A stretch of DNA of 64,000 bases. Source: Lineolata rhizophorae. Taxonomy: Eukaryota; Ascomycota; Dothideomycetes; Lineolatales; Lineolataceae. The position numbers and the translations under genes are program-made. The DNA lies in the NCBI GenBank assembly GCA_010093515.1, contig MU001674.1, positions 1,149,469 through 1,213,468 on the forward strand, given 5' to 3'. Under the pieces are notes generated by a model. It did no database searches. It was not told the DNA's origin and saw only the letters and a program-made list of their open reading frames with translations. How positions within the stretch are numbered: the stretch's first letter is position 1; each line of letters begins with the position of its first letter. Of the stretch, positions 11,273 to 20,776 are shown piece after piece.

Positions 11273-13487
11273 CTTCGCCCCCCTGGGGCATGTAGGAGCA
11301 AAGATTTGTTTTGGCAATGAATAGGTTGATACCAGGACTGCTAGCAGCTGTAAGGTTAGAGGAGGTTCATTGGCTCGCATTATTGCCTCAATTTCGAGGC
11401 AGCAGCCCCGTATACCGAACTTTTCTGAGCAGTGCATCCATTTAGGACGAAGGCGGGAGACATTTTGATCTCACGGGCCATGTTCTCAATTTAGGTGGAT
11501 TGGAATCATTAAATCACGCATCTGTGGCGTTTTGGAGAGATGCTAGCTTAGAATTGTGTGTATTGTCACCGGCATGTGGCTTCTTCTGTAGGTACGGAAT
11601 AGACTAAGATAACTGAGAAGTTTAAGTGGTGACATATCTTCTACATGAAAGTGGCTGATGATAAGAACGTGCAAGGCCTGAAAGGGATGCTGTGGGAGGT
11701 CAATCGAAGCTGAAGACTGCTGATTGACTGCCTCACTTGTGTCGTTGGACACGGGCCCAGAAGGGCATCACGGGCCAGACGTACTAGGTAAGGAGAGAGC
11801 TAATTCTGCTTACGACCCTGACTAGGTCAAGATGGAAGCAAGAGGCGAGCTGAGTTCCGCGTCCGCTAAGCAAAAGCCAGGGTAGTGCTGGCCATGGACG
11901 GGAACATGGCCTTCAGAGATCCCGGCACAGACCATCTCATGCAGGAGCGTCCAGGTTTGACGTCGATCCCATGCCAACGCATCAGTTTGAGCCGCATGGC
12001 GCAATAGAGGGAAGAGAAACCAGGCGTATGGGTCGATGTAGGCATGGTCCACGGGGTCAGGTGGGCGAGCTTAAGCGTAGGCTGACAGCACGGCGCTCTT
12101 CCATGCAGCGGGAGAAAAGGCGACTAAAGATCCTTCCAGAGGAACAGGAACGGAGCGGTCAAGGCTGAGAGAAATGGACCGGAAAGCAGCATGTACCTAC
12201 CGTATTCGGCCTATCCAACGGCCAAGGCGATGAGCTGGCCAATTCGAGCTGCAGGACTACACCATATGCAGGCAAGACGGCTGAGTGCGGGGACAGCAGC
12301 AGGCAACATCATGTACGATGTCACTGAAGCGCACGCATTGCATAGTAGCAAGTCGCATAGCTCCGTAACGTGGCCCAAGCCGAAAAAGCAACAGCATCAA
12401 CCGCATAGAAAAAGCAAAGCCGAAGTGGGGAAAAATACCCGAGCTTACCCTTTTTTCCCACCCTCCATCGAAATAGAAGCGCCTTGCGGTTAGGACGACG
12501 GATGACGCAAGCGCCATGGTTGTCATAACCAATGTACCCGCTGGACTGGGGAGCTTCCCCGCCTGCATTTAGCCCTGCGCAGGTGCTGAGGCGTTCGCAT
12601 AAGCCAGCACCGCTTCAAAGCGCAAGGCAGCCAATTGACGTCGGCGGCAAGGGTTGTTAATTCGTCGTCGGTATTGAGCGATTAAATTTTTTGGCATTCC
12701 AAAGTGCGAAATCCCATAACTGTGATCTTTGTTCGTGTGAGACAGTCCCAAAGGTGGAGAAGTGCGACGGCACCCTCCACGTACGGCCCATAGGTGGGAT
12801 GTGTCTTGGCAAGGTAGAAGTTCGGCTGCGGGTGAACGATAAAGCATTATCTCCCATATTCTGATGGAAGGTCCTCGCGGGCGGCGGCTTTCGTCGGGTT
12901 TGTTGTTTGTGCTCATGGTATTGTGTTTGTGATGTAATCAACTGAGTTGGGCCTGGCGCGGAAACTAACGGCTATAACAGGAACCTACAGTGGTTGACAA
13001 AACAGCCTCACCGAGGGGTCAACTGGAGTCTCCGCATTCCATACGCGAGACAGCCCGAACTAGTCGACTCGCTGGCGCTTTCATTGGGTTGAAGGATGAG
13101 TTTCCGGGCACGAGCTCTCTGCGCCACTGAGGGGTCTGGGGTCAGTGGATTCCTAGGCCTCATGGAACCTCATAAAGGCCCATCATCCTACCCTCACCAT
13201 CATTCCTCCGGCTGGAATAACCCAACAGCTTCTCTAAAAGCCAGATCTTTCACGCACCGCAAATAGTTTCCTTGTGGCCCCTCGTCGGCGTTAAACGGTG
13301 TGTCTTCGTTCCAAATACCCATCATTGCATCTTTACCGGTCCCTTATTTATCCTCTTCTTGCACCACTCTCGTAAAAGGTATGAAGGTCCGCCTCTACTT
13401 GTGTCGGGTTGCTTCGTGCTTCGTGGTAGGGCTTTATGTTAACCTGAGTCACAGAGATCTCTTTTCCTGCCTTGTAAACTATTAGCC
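11273..13487. other. Gene-free stretch
   Basis: Only short, poorly structured open frames are found on either strand and no family is recognised. The last 250 bases are the promoter and 5'UTR of the acidic orphan that follows. No repeats or RNA genes are recognised. Confidence 0.35.
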
Positions 13488-14117
13488 ATGAGCCAGTACC
13501 AGGATACACCGAATTCGGATTTCACCAACAATGACAATGGAAGTCGTCGCCCTCCTCAGCTGAACCCAGCTTGCATGTGCCAGTGCAAATGCGTCCAAGG
13601 AGGCGGCAATAGAGGCGACGGCGGTGACGGTGACGGCGGCAACAGTGACACCTTCGTCTTGGTTCGGCCGCTCGATGCGTTCAACCTGGAGAGCGAAGAG
13701 GACGTCAATGGCCCCGAAGGCGTGGAGACGCAGCCTTCTGGCGAAACCAGGGCGCACGTGGGGATCAGGCCGCATGACGGGTTCCACCCCAACTATATCC
13801 AAGACCAAGGGTACATGGATACAGACTTCTCGTTCGACGATGCCTTTGGCTCCCCTCCCGGGGACAGTGATTCGACGGCCGTGGAAGTCAGCAGCCACGA
13901 GCACAGCAGCATGAGCAGCATGAGCAGCTCAGGCATGCTGCCGCTCGGGCAGGGCGATGGCCAGCAGAGTGCCCTGCTAGCCTTTGCCGGCGCGCGCTTC
14001 GAGCACGGGTCTCCACCCTCAGCCATCGATCGGAACTTCCCTCCGGCGGGAAACTTTCGTGGCGTACCATTGCCATTGGTGGACCTGGGCCCCCGAGAGT
14101 GGCAGCACGGCGCTTGA
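13488..14117 (+). CDS. Orphan acidic protein with a CxCxCxC motif
   Basis: A single uninterrupted frame of 209 aa with an acceptable start context (ttagccATGAG). No family is recognised. Visible features are a Cys comb near the N-terminus (ACMCQCKCV, Cys 29, 31, 33, 35), a Gly/Asp repeat (GDGGDGDGGN), an acidic middle with Asp/Glu/Ser, and a Ser/Met run (SSMSSMSSSG). There is no signal peptide or TM helix. It is soluble and probably largely disordered. The Cys comb could bind a metal, which is inference only. It could also be a chance frame in GC-rich DNA. The amino-acid mix of the complementary frames is worse, so I lean towards a real gene. Confidence 0.5.
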   Translation: MSQYQDTPNSDFTNNDNGSRRPPQLNPACMCQCKCVQGGGNRGDGGDGDGGNSDTFVLVRPLDAFNLESEEDVNGPEGVETQPSGETRAHVGIRPHDGFHPNYIQDQGYMDTDFSFDDAFGSPPGDSDSTAVEVSSHEHSSMSSMSSSGMLPLGQGDGQQSALLAFAGARFEHGSPPSAIDRNFPPAGNFRGVPLPLVDLGPREWQHGA

Positions 14118-16501
14118 AGTGCCTGGACGACATTTCGGAACAGTTGGAAATATGAATGGCGTTTCGCGGCGATAGCTTGGTCTTTTTGCAACGACGACGG
14201 AACGCAATTGTTATCTTTGACGGCCGTTTTCGGAGTGACGTGTTCTCTGGCAGCCTGTTTTGTTGAGGCGTGGCGTCGGGTACATATCTCTTATGCAGGC
14301 GCACCCGCTCGACATCTTTCGACCTTGTTTTTGTTTTCGTTTTCGCACATCGTGTATCGTATCGGATCCTTTTATCGGTCTAGCACATCAATTGAGGTTA
14401 TTATTTTTGGGAGTCAACGATGATGATGCTTTGTCGCGACTTGCGAATGTTGAAAAGGGCGTCAGGATGGGCTCCCACGGACAGAATAGGAGTGAGCTTG
14501 AAGAGCGGTGTCGCCGAGGATGACGGGCAGCACCAGTAATGAGACGGCCCGCCGTTTAAGGCAGGGATCTCACCTCCGCAACTCCGTTGAGGAGACAAGC
14601 TCGACTCGACGCGTGCATGTGCGGCGCGGAAAGACCGGGGCCGCTGATCCCCGCGATCCCGGATCAGCGATTGCAGTTTGGGGGAAAGGAAAAGCTCAAT
14701 CGATCATCAATCGAACAGATTTTCTCGCGACAAAGAATAAAGTTGGCTCGAGTCACGGGGAGGAAGCGGATGCCAATTTGAGAGATTGAGGGATTTTATT
14801 TGGGTTTATCCAAAAACACTCCAGAAGGCTTCGGGAAGGGAGTGTGGGCTGTGCCAGCGACCCAAGGTGGCGGTCAAATCCTGACCCGACTTTCTCGAAA
14901 AGCAAGCCCGTCGTGGTTACTCGAGGGATCATGTCTGTTCTCGCAGCTGCATTGAGAGACGGGCCTCACTTAAAACCGTCTGTTGTGTGCCGGTCGGCCG
15001 CTCCTTAAGTGGCTCGGAACAAAGTGGTGCGATCACGCCTGCACAGGCCCACATATAGTTGACAGGTACGTTTCATCATCGTGGCCGATGAGGTGAGGTT
15101 GCCCGTCGACGGGCTACACGTCAACCACTCCTCCATCTATCGTGTCTCTTCCTCAACCTCCAATGCGCCGCCGTTCGAGCCCTCCGGCCATTCCGTCCTG
15201 CTGCAGTGCGGCCGCGCTCAACCAATCGCCCTCTAGATCGCGCTCCCACCATCAGGAGAGCCTCCTGGCACCCTCGCCATCGAACGCGGTCGGGACCGTC
15301 CCCCGACGACACTTTGCCCAACGACTTCCCAGGCGTGCGCGTCAAAGGGGCGGCCCACCTCAAAAGCCTGAGCGCGCAGCGAACAGGCGGGTAGCCCGAC
15401 CGGTTCTCGCCCGCGCCCCCAAACCCTCTAGCGGCACGACTTGCAGCTTCCAGCATCTGGGGAAGCGCGTCCTCGGGCAAAACTCCTTTTCCTTTTTCTC
15501 CCTGCAGGGCGCTGCTACTGGCCGATCAGGACACACAGTCGATTTTTTTTTAACCGCTCACGATAGCACACGCTCGCCGTGGCATCCGAAAATTCACTCG
15601 GCCGTCCTACGTCTATTAAAATCCCGCTTTCCATCGCCCATATATATCGCAATTCAGCGGAGGCCATTTGGGCAGTACGCGATTCTGAAACACCAAGGCG
15701 TTTGCCTTGTGCACCCGCTTTGGAACTTTGGAAGACTGACAGGAATGGCATAGCCGTCGGGACCGCCTCGAAACTCCCCCACCTCTCCGACGTCACCTCC
15801 GTTACTTCCCGCAACCTCAGCCCTTCTCGTTCATGGTATCAACACATGAACCAAGGAAGCGCGGTTTAAGATTTCCTTTTTCTAGTTTCTTTTCTCGGGA
15901 TCTGTCGGGGGCTCTAAGCTTGTGGGGTTGCTTGGTAAGTCGGTCGTGTGGGAGTACATTGTGTCGTGTGACTGTCAACGAGAATAAAAAGGGGTCGCAA
16001 CTAACTCTCATTCTAGTAGCATTCCTGCGAGATCCTGTTGTTTTCTTGCCTAGCTCAGGCACCTTCCGCTGAGGCGTCTCAAGCAACCGAGATTTCCCGA
16101 AACTGGCCTGAGGGTCCACCAACATCGGGTAGCGTCTTGAGGTTCTAGAGTCCCACCCAAGTCAGTAGCGCGCAGCCGAAGACGAGGTGTGTTCACTCTA
16201 GCCCTACGAAAGCTGTGAGCCCGGGGCTGTGGAAAGCTAGATTGCTGGATCTCGAGCCTCACTCCCCGCTGTTTCAAGTCCCGGTTTCTTCCGGGACCTG
16301 CTTCCCCGCATTTTAATTGGGATTACGCGCATGCCTTAGGCCCGCTATCCGCTATCCGTTCACCTCGCATTGGTCCGTCGATTCGGAAACTAGCATTCGG
16401 CAGGCGTTCTTCCATTCTTAGTTCGAGATCCTGGCATCTTTACTTCAGATAATATCCGGTCCAGACGTGTAATTCTTAGTGATCCCGTAATTTCATTCAA
16501 C
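14118..16501. other. Gene-free stretch with long upstream region of the next gene
   Basis: I find no supportable gene. A plus-strand open frame at 15142-15753 has Arg/Pro/Ser-rich, frame-artefact composition. The last several hundred bases probably serve as promoter and leader for the gene at 16502. Confidence 0.35.
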
Positions 16502-18346
16502 ATGTCCCCTTCTCCACCCCGACGGTTTTCACCAGAGCCAGTCGAGACAACCGTCAAGTCAACCCGAAGGTTTGCTCCGGAGCCAATAGAGACCTCAAGA
16601 AGGTCTCGCCGCCTCACCCCGGAATCTGTGGATGCTTCCGTCAAGTCAACACGGCGGTTCGCTCCGGAGCCGATCGAAACATCGTCAAGAAGCAATCGAA
16701 AGGAGGCAAAAGACGACCGAGACCCTTCACGATCTGGGAGTGACGCCTCTCAGTCAGTACAACAAAAGAAAGGCCCAAGAAAGTTTGCTCCTCAGTTGGT
16801 CGAAACTGCTAAGAGGACTAGGAAGTCGGTTGACTCGGGTCCGGCCATACAACACCACGATAAAACGGATGCTAGCCCCGGGAAGCACCACAATGACTTG
16901 AAGGGAGAACGACCTGGACCTACCCCTGGACCACCAGTTAATACGCCTGTCAGCAGCGCGGTCCAGGTGCCGACTCTGCGTGACCGCGAGAAAGAACGGG
17001 AACGGGAGCTCCGACGTCTAGGGTGTCCTCTAGACAGCCCGCCACACTCTCGAAGCAATAGCCATCGACAACCTTCGTTCAGAGTACCGGACCTTGACAC
17101 CATTGCATCATCCGAGTCCGACATATCGAACCCGCCATCACTCTCCACATCCCCCTCAGCTGTGTCAGAGCTATCCTTGTACATGCACGCAACGAGACGG
17201 CGCGAGAGCGTCGATGAACGCTCCTCTGGATATTTACTAGAGCTGGCGGCAAGGGAAGCTGAGAAGCAGCTGAGAGACCAGGCTATGGCTGCCTTCCCGA
17301 ATGATGAATACCATGAACGTGTTGATCACTTCATTGGGCGGGACTCAGACGACGAGAGCGTGGCTTCGGAGAATCGCCAGTCAAGAACCACGGAAGCGAA
17401 TCGGGATCTATTATCCATGAGGAAGAATCATGAGAAGCTTGAGAAGGAGAAAGCGCACGATAAGAAGCGAAAAGAGCCAGACGCAACGAAGACTCCCTGG
17501 AGCAACCCTTACAGTCAGGCCCAGGACGGGAAAAAGGGCGCTTGGGGAGACGAGAAGGAGCTGAAGCCTATGCGCGACTCTGCACGACCACCAATGCTAG
17601 GGGGCGATATCAAATTTCCAAGATGTCGATCCCCTGACAACGCAAAGTTCGACGTTACTCAGGCTCCGGGGGCTGGTTTGGAATCAGAACATCTTCAGAT
17701 TCCCGAGCCAGAAGGGCTGTGGCACAAGGAGGAAGCGCATGGCAAGCCGGAGCTGTGGTCATGCCCGCACAGCCCGGAATCCCCAAACGGTGGCTTGTGG
17801 GGCGGCTTCTGCGTAGGTGAGGCGGACCACAAGCAGCCGAGAGTTCCTTCCGGCCTGGTGACGCCGCACGTCGAGATACCGGACCCGATGGCGACGCCCT
17901 TCTCGACGCCGGCGCGGCGCGAGATGCCACCGACGCCACCGCCGTCGAACCCGGACATGACGAGCATCGACGAGAAGCTATTGGTGGAGAAGACGCTGGA
18001 GGACGAGTTCAGCGACGCCTTCGTGACCCAGGTGTACAACTACCTGTCGCTGGGCTACCCCTCCATCGCGCGCGCCTTCGACCACGAGCTCGCCCGCATC
18101 TCGCTCATCCCCGTCGCCGAGCTGCGCCAGGACGACCACCTCGCCAAGGCCGCACGCGGCTACATCCGCCTCGGCGACGACGAGAACGGCCCGAAGCTCG
18201 GCGTCTCGGAGGAAAGCTGCGCGAGATGGCGCGCACTGCGCGCTTACGTCACGCAGTGGGCGAGGCAACAGCCGCAGGTGCAGGATAACTCGGCCGCGCT
18301 GGGCGGGTTCGGTGTCGGGCCTAGGCGTGGTAGCTGGGCGATATGA
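16502..18346 (+). CDS. Conserved ascomycete-type protein with five RRFxPEPhET linear motifs
   Basis: A single exon of 614 aa. I do not know a named family, although similar motif-rich proteins are familiar from ascomycete genomes. The N-terminus repeats a short motif, roughly [RK][FL]xP[EQ]x[VI][ED][TA], beginning at residues 7, 22, 36, 51 and 93 (RRFSPEPVET, RRFAPEPIET, RRLTPESVDA, RRFAPEPIET, RKFAPQLVET). Spacing between the first four is 14-15 residues. The middle is disordered and charged. The C-terminal 130 residues look folded: DEKLLVEKTLEDEFSDAFVT, then VYNYLSLGYPSIARAFDHEL, helical and LisH-like in feel, followed by VAELRQDDHLAKAARGYIRL. A role as a scaffold with repeated docking motifs is inference. 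The start ATG follows tcaacATGTCCCC and no in-frame ATG lies upstream nearby. Confidence 0.85.
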   Translation: MSPSPPRRFSPEPVETTVKSTRRFAPEPIETSRRSRRLTPESVDASVKSTRRFAPEPIETSSRSNRKEAKDDRDPSRSGSDASQSVQQKKGPRKFAPQLVETAKRTRKSVDSGPAIQHHDKTDASPGKHHNDLKGERPGPTPGPPVNTPVSSAVQVPTLRDREKERERELRRLGCPLDSPPHSRSNSHRQPSFRVPDLDTIASSESDISNPPSLSTSPSAVSELSLYMHATRRRESVDERSSGYLLELAAREAEKQLRDQAMAAFPNDEYHERVDHFIGRDSDDESVASENRQSRTTEANRDLLSMRKNHEKLEKEKAHDKKRKEPDATKTPWSNPYSQAQDGKKGAWGDEKELKPMRDSARPPMLGGDIKFPRCRSPDNAKFDVTQAPGAGLESEHLQIPEPEGLWHKEEAHGKPELWSCPHSPESPNGGLWGGFCVGEADHKQPRVPSGLVTPHVEIPDPMATPFSTPARREMPPTPPPSNPDMTSIDEKLLVEKTLEDEFSDAFVTQVYNYLSLGYPSIARAFDHELARISLIPVAELRQDDHLAKAARGYIRLGDDENGPKLGVSEESCARWRALRAYVTQWARQQPQVQDNSAALGGFGVGPRRGSWAI

Positions 18347-20067
18347 TGTGTCCAGGACTGTGGACTGTGGAGCGAGGTGTTCACCTATGCCTAGGTGTGG
18401 CTATTTTTTCACCTTGTTTAGAAGAGATTACATTTCTTTTCTAAATATTCACATGTTAAGTTCGTTGTCTACTTCTTTGCGAAGATTTAGCGTACGCTTT
18501 TCCTTTCTCTTTGTTTCTTGTCTTCCGGAGCTTATCATGCGAGTTCAGCGTTGGAAGTCATGATGCGATTGGCGTTTGTGCTGCAAACGCAGCCACTAAC
18601 ATGGATGTCTGATTTTGCTTGCTGTTCTTTTCTTTTCCCCCTTGAAAAGGGGTTTTTATCCTTTGATCCGCTACCTGTCGCCAAAATGCAAAGATGCTCG
18701 TTGGGCCACTGTTCCTCATGAGGTTTAGGATTTTAGTTAACACACCCTTGCTTTTTTTTTCAACCGCCACGTTTTTCTTCGCCCACAAAAGCTTGGTTTG
18801 AGAATCGACTTGGCTTTTCCAATTGTTTTCATGGCCGTTTGAGACGGTAATCCGTTCATTCGTTTTGCGTTCAACCGGTTGGTCGACATTAATATATCTA
18901 ATTTTAATCGCTTTCCGGGTCGCCCGCTAGAGAGTGAGGCGCGCCGGTATTCTCGAGTACATAGTTCGCAAAGTAATAGATGATCATGATCTACCGGAAG
19001 TCGATCTTTGGCCCGCTTCCTGGAAGCTGATCAGTTTAGCTTCCGCGAAGAACAAGCATGTCATCCGTCACGGCTCGAAAAGGCCTCCGCGACTTTATAC
19101 CCAACCGCGCGTGCATGCATGCTGAAAGCACGGGCCTCGACATCACGGTGGGCGGCCAACAACATACCTAGGTAGTCAAACGCGCTCCGCTGTCTTCTAG
19201 TTCCCTCCGTGCTGCTACTTTGCCTCAGTCTTATCTCAGCTTGATCTCAGGCTATCCCAGCATAGTCCGGTCAGGTTGATGAACAGCCATTCCCAAATTG
19301 GGACCACCTAGAAAAGACACCCGTCACGTACGTTACGCTCGCCCGCTGTAGGATCTGAAGCTGTTGACTTCATCAAGGGCCGGAATTCTGTGGCTGCTCC
19401 TTTTACGTGGCCCTGACCCGACGCCCCATGCGGCAATTTATCCAGCGCCGACGAACTTCACGCATGCATCGGACGTGCAATCTGCTTTGAGGGCGAAGTC
19501 TCTCAGCTTGACTCACCTTCCGGTTTAGAATTGTATGGCAAGTACTAAAATGAGGGATATAACGTATCGGAGTCACACGGTACGAGAATTGATGCACCAC
19601 AGAGTAATGATGATGATCATCAAGCACGAGAAGGATGCAAATCCAGAAAACACTGAGCTTAAGCAAGGGCATAGGTGAGGCATCTTTTTTCATGTACATA
19701 CGCCTCGTTAGGGTTTCGATAGCATGTGGGAGGGGATTCGTTGGCAGTGTCGTGTGAGCGGTGAGGAGTGAGAGTCGTTGAATTGGAGAGTGGACACCCT
19801 AAGTAGTTGGCTAAGAGGATTCTCGACAGGCATGCGAGATCCATGAACAATGCAAGACCGTTCACTCTGCAAGCATGCAATCTGTATAGCGTGTTGTAAG
19901 GTGTGGACGCGCTTCTAAGTAACGAGTTTACTCATTTAGGTTAATTATGTATGTTCCCCGGTTCATGGCATGCGATCTCTACTAGGACTTTCGTCTGGGA
20001 GCTAATCTCAACCTCAATCTCAATACCTATACCTTACTATATTGTTATTATTGTTATTACATATAAT

Positions 20068-20290
20068 TTTTTAGAGCTGTTGTTGTTTTGTTATTGCTGA
20101 CGGCGGCTCCTGGGAGGATTGGCCCTGCTTCTTCAGCAGATTCTTAGTGTCCTGATCGGAAAGCGCCCGGGTAACGTCAGCCCTGTGGGATTGCTGCTGC
20201 AAGGTGTGCAGCGGGTTGCTGCCAGAATGGCTCTCTCCGGTACTGCGGCTCGCACCGGTAATGCTGAATTAGTTGCTGCTAGACATTTTC
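20068..20290 (-). mobile_element. Possible short coding remnant beside the LTR
   Basis: Read on the minus strand, this stretch has coding-like codon use over about 70 codons, starting with MSSSN and including ADVTRALSDQDTKNLLKKQG, but it is not an intact gene. It lies about 200 bases downstream of the LTR candidate in the same reading direction. It may therefore be a leader and N-terminal Gag fragment of the same element. It could equally be an unrelated small host gene that has decayed. No family is recognised. Confidence 0.3.
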
Positions 20291-20490
20291 GCGGTCGTAA
20301 CCGAGGATCGTTTGCTGAGTACGTCGATGAGTGAGGAAGTTAGGGAGTGCGGAAGGGAGAGTTTAGTGATGGTGGTGCTCTGAGGGTGACAGCATTGCGA
20401 AGTTTTATACCTTTTGGCTAGCTATTCAAAGACTCTGTTGTCGGAAACGCTGCTGGAATAAATCTGGAATCTCTGGGATCTCTGGGACAC

Positions 20491-20776
20491 TGTTAGAGTC
20501 CTGAAAGTGCCTAGGGCGAATGGTCGTGTGAATTGGCGATGGAATCACGATGCAAGAGCCAAGAAAAAGTGCGGAAAGGATGTGTTGAGTGGACTAATCG
20601 CTGGAGAGCTAGAGTCCTGGCTCTCCTACGCGATATATATGTATGCGCTGAGTTAATCCGCTGAGGGCCCTTTCTGTAGCGGAGTCCGCCTTAGGATCTT
20701 TCCGGGTTCCACCGTAATCTGTCACATGACCTGGGTGCTTTGTAGGTTCTCTATATACTCGCGGTTTATGGTAACA
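20491..20776. mobile_element. Solo-LTR candidate (LTR retrotransposon fossil)
   Basis: A 286-bp block opens TGTTAGAGTCC and closes GGTAACA, giving the TG...CA ends and a five-base terminal inverted repeat (TGTTA/TAACA) expected of LTRs. The five bases on each side (GACAC and GACGC) agree at four of five positions, like an aged target-site duplication. Inside are a TATA-like gatatatatgt tract and a GC-rich transcribed-region-like part. No second copy was found in the window, so it reads as a solo LTR, most likely of a Copia-type element. Family assignment is weak. The imperfect flanks suggest it is not recent. Confidence 0.5.

Noticed and set aside
10515-11291. Minus-strand frame of 258 codons over the PMP24-like gene
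   Set aside because: It is the complement of a conserved spliced gene, and its own translation is Val/Asp/His artefact.
15142-15753. Plus-strand frame of 203 codons
   Set aside because: Arg/Pro/Ser-rich first half and unrelated second half, with no recognisable domain or codon preference.
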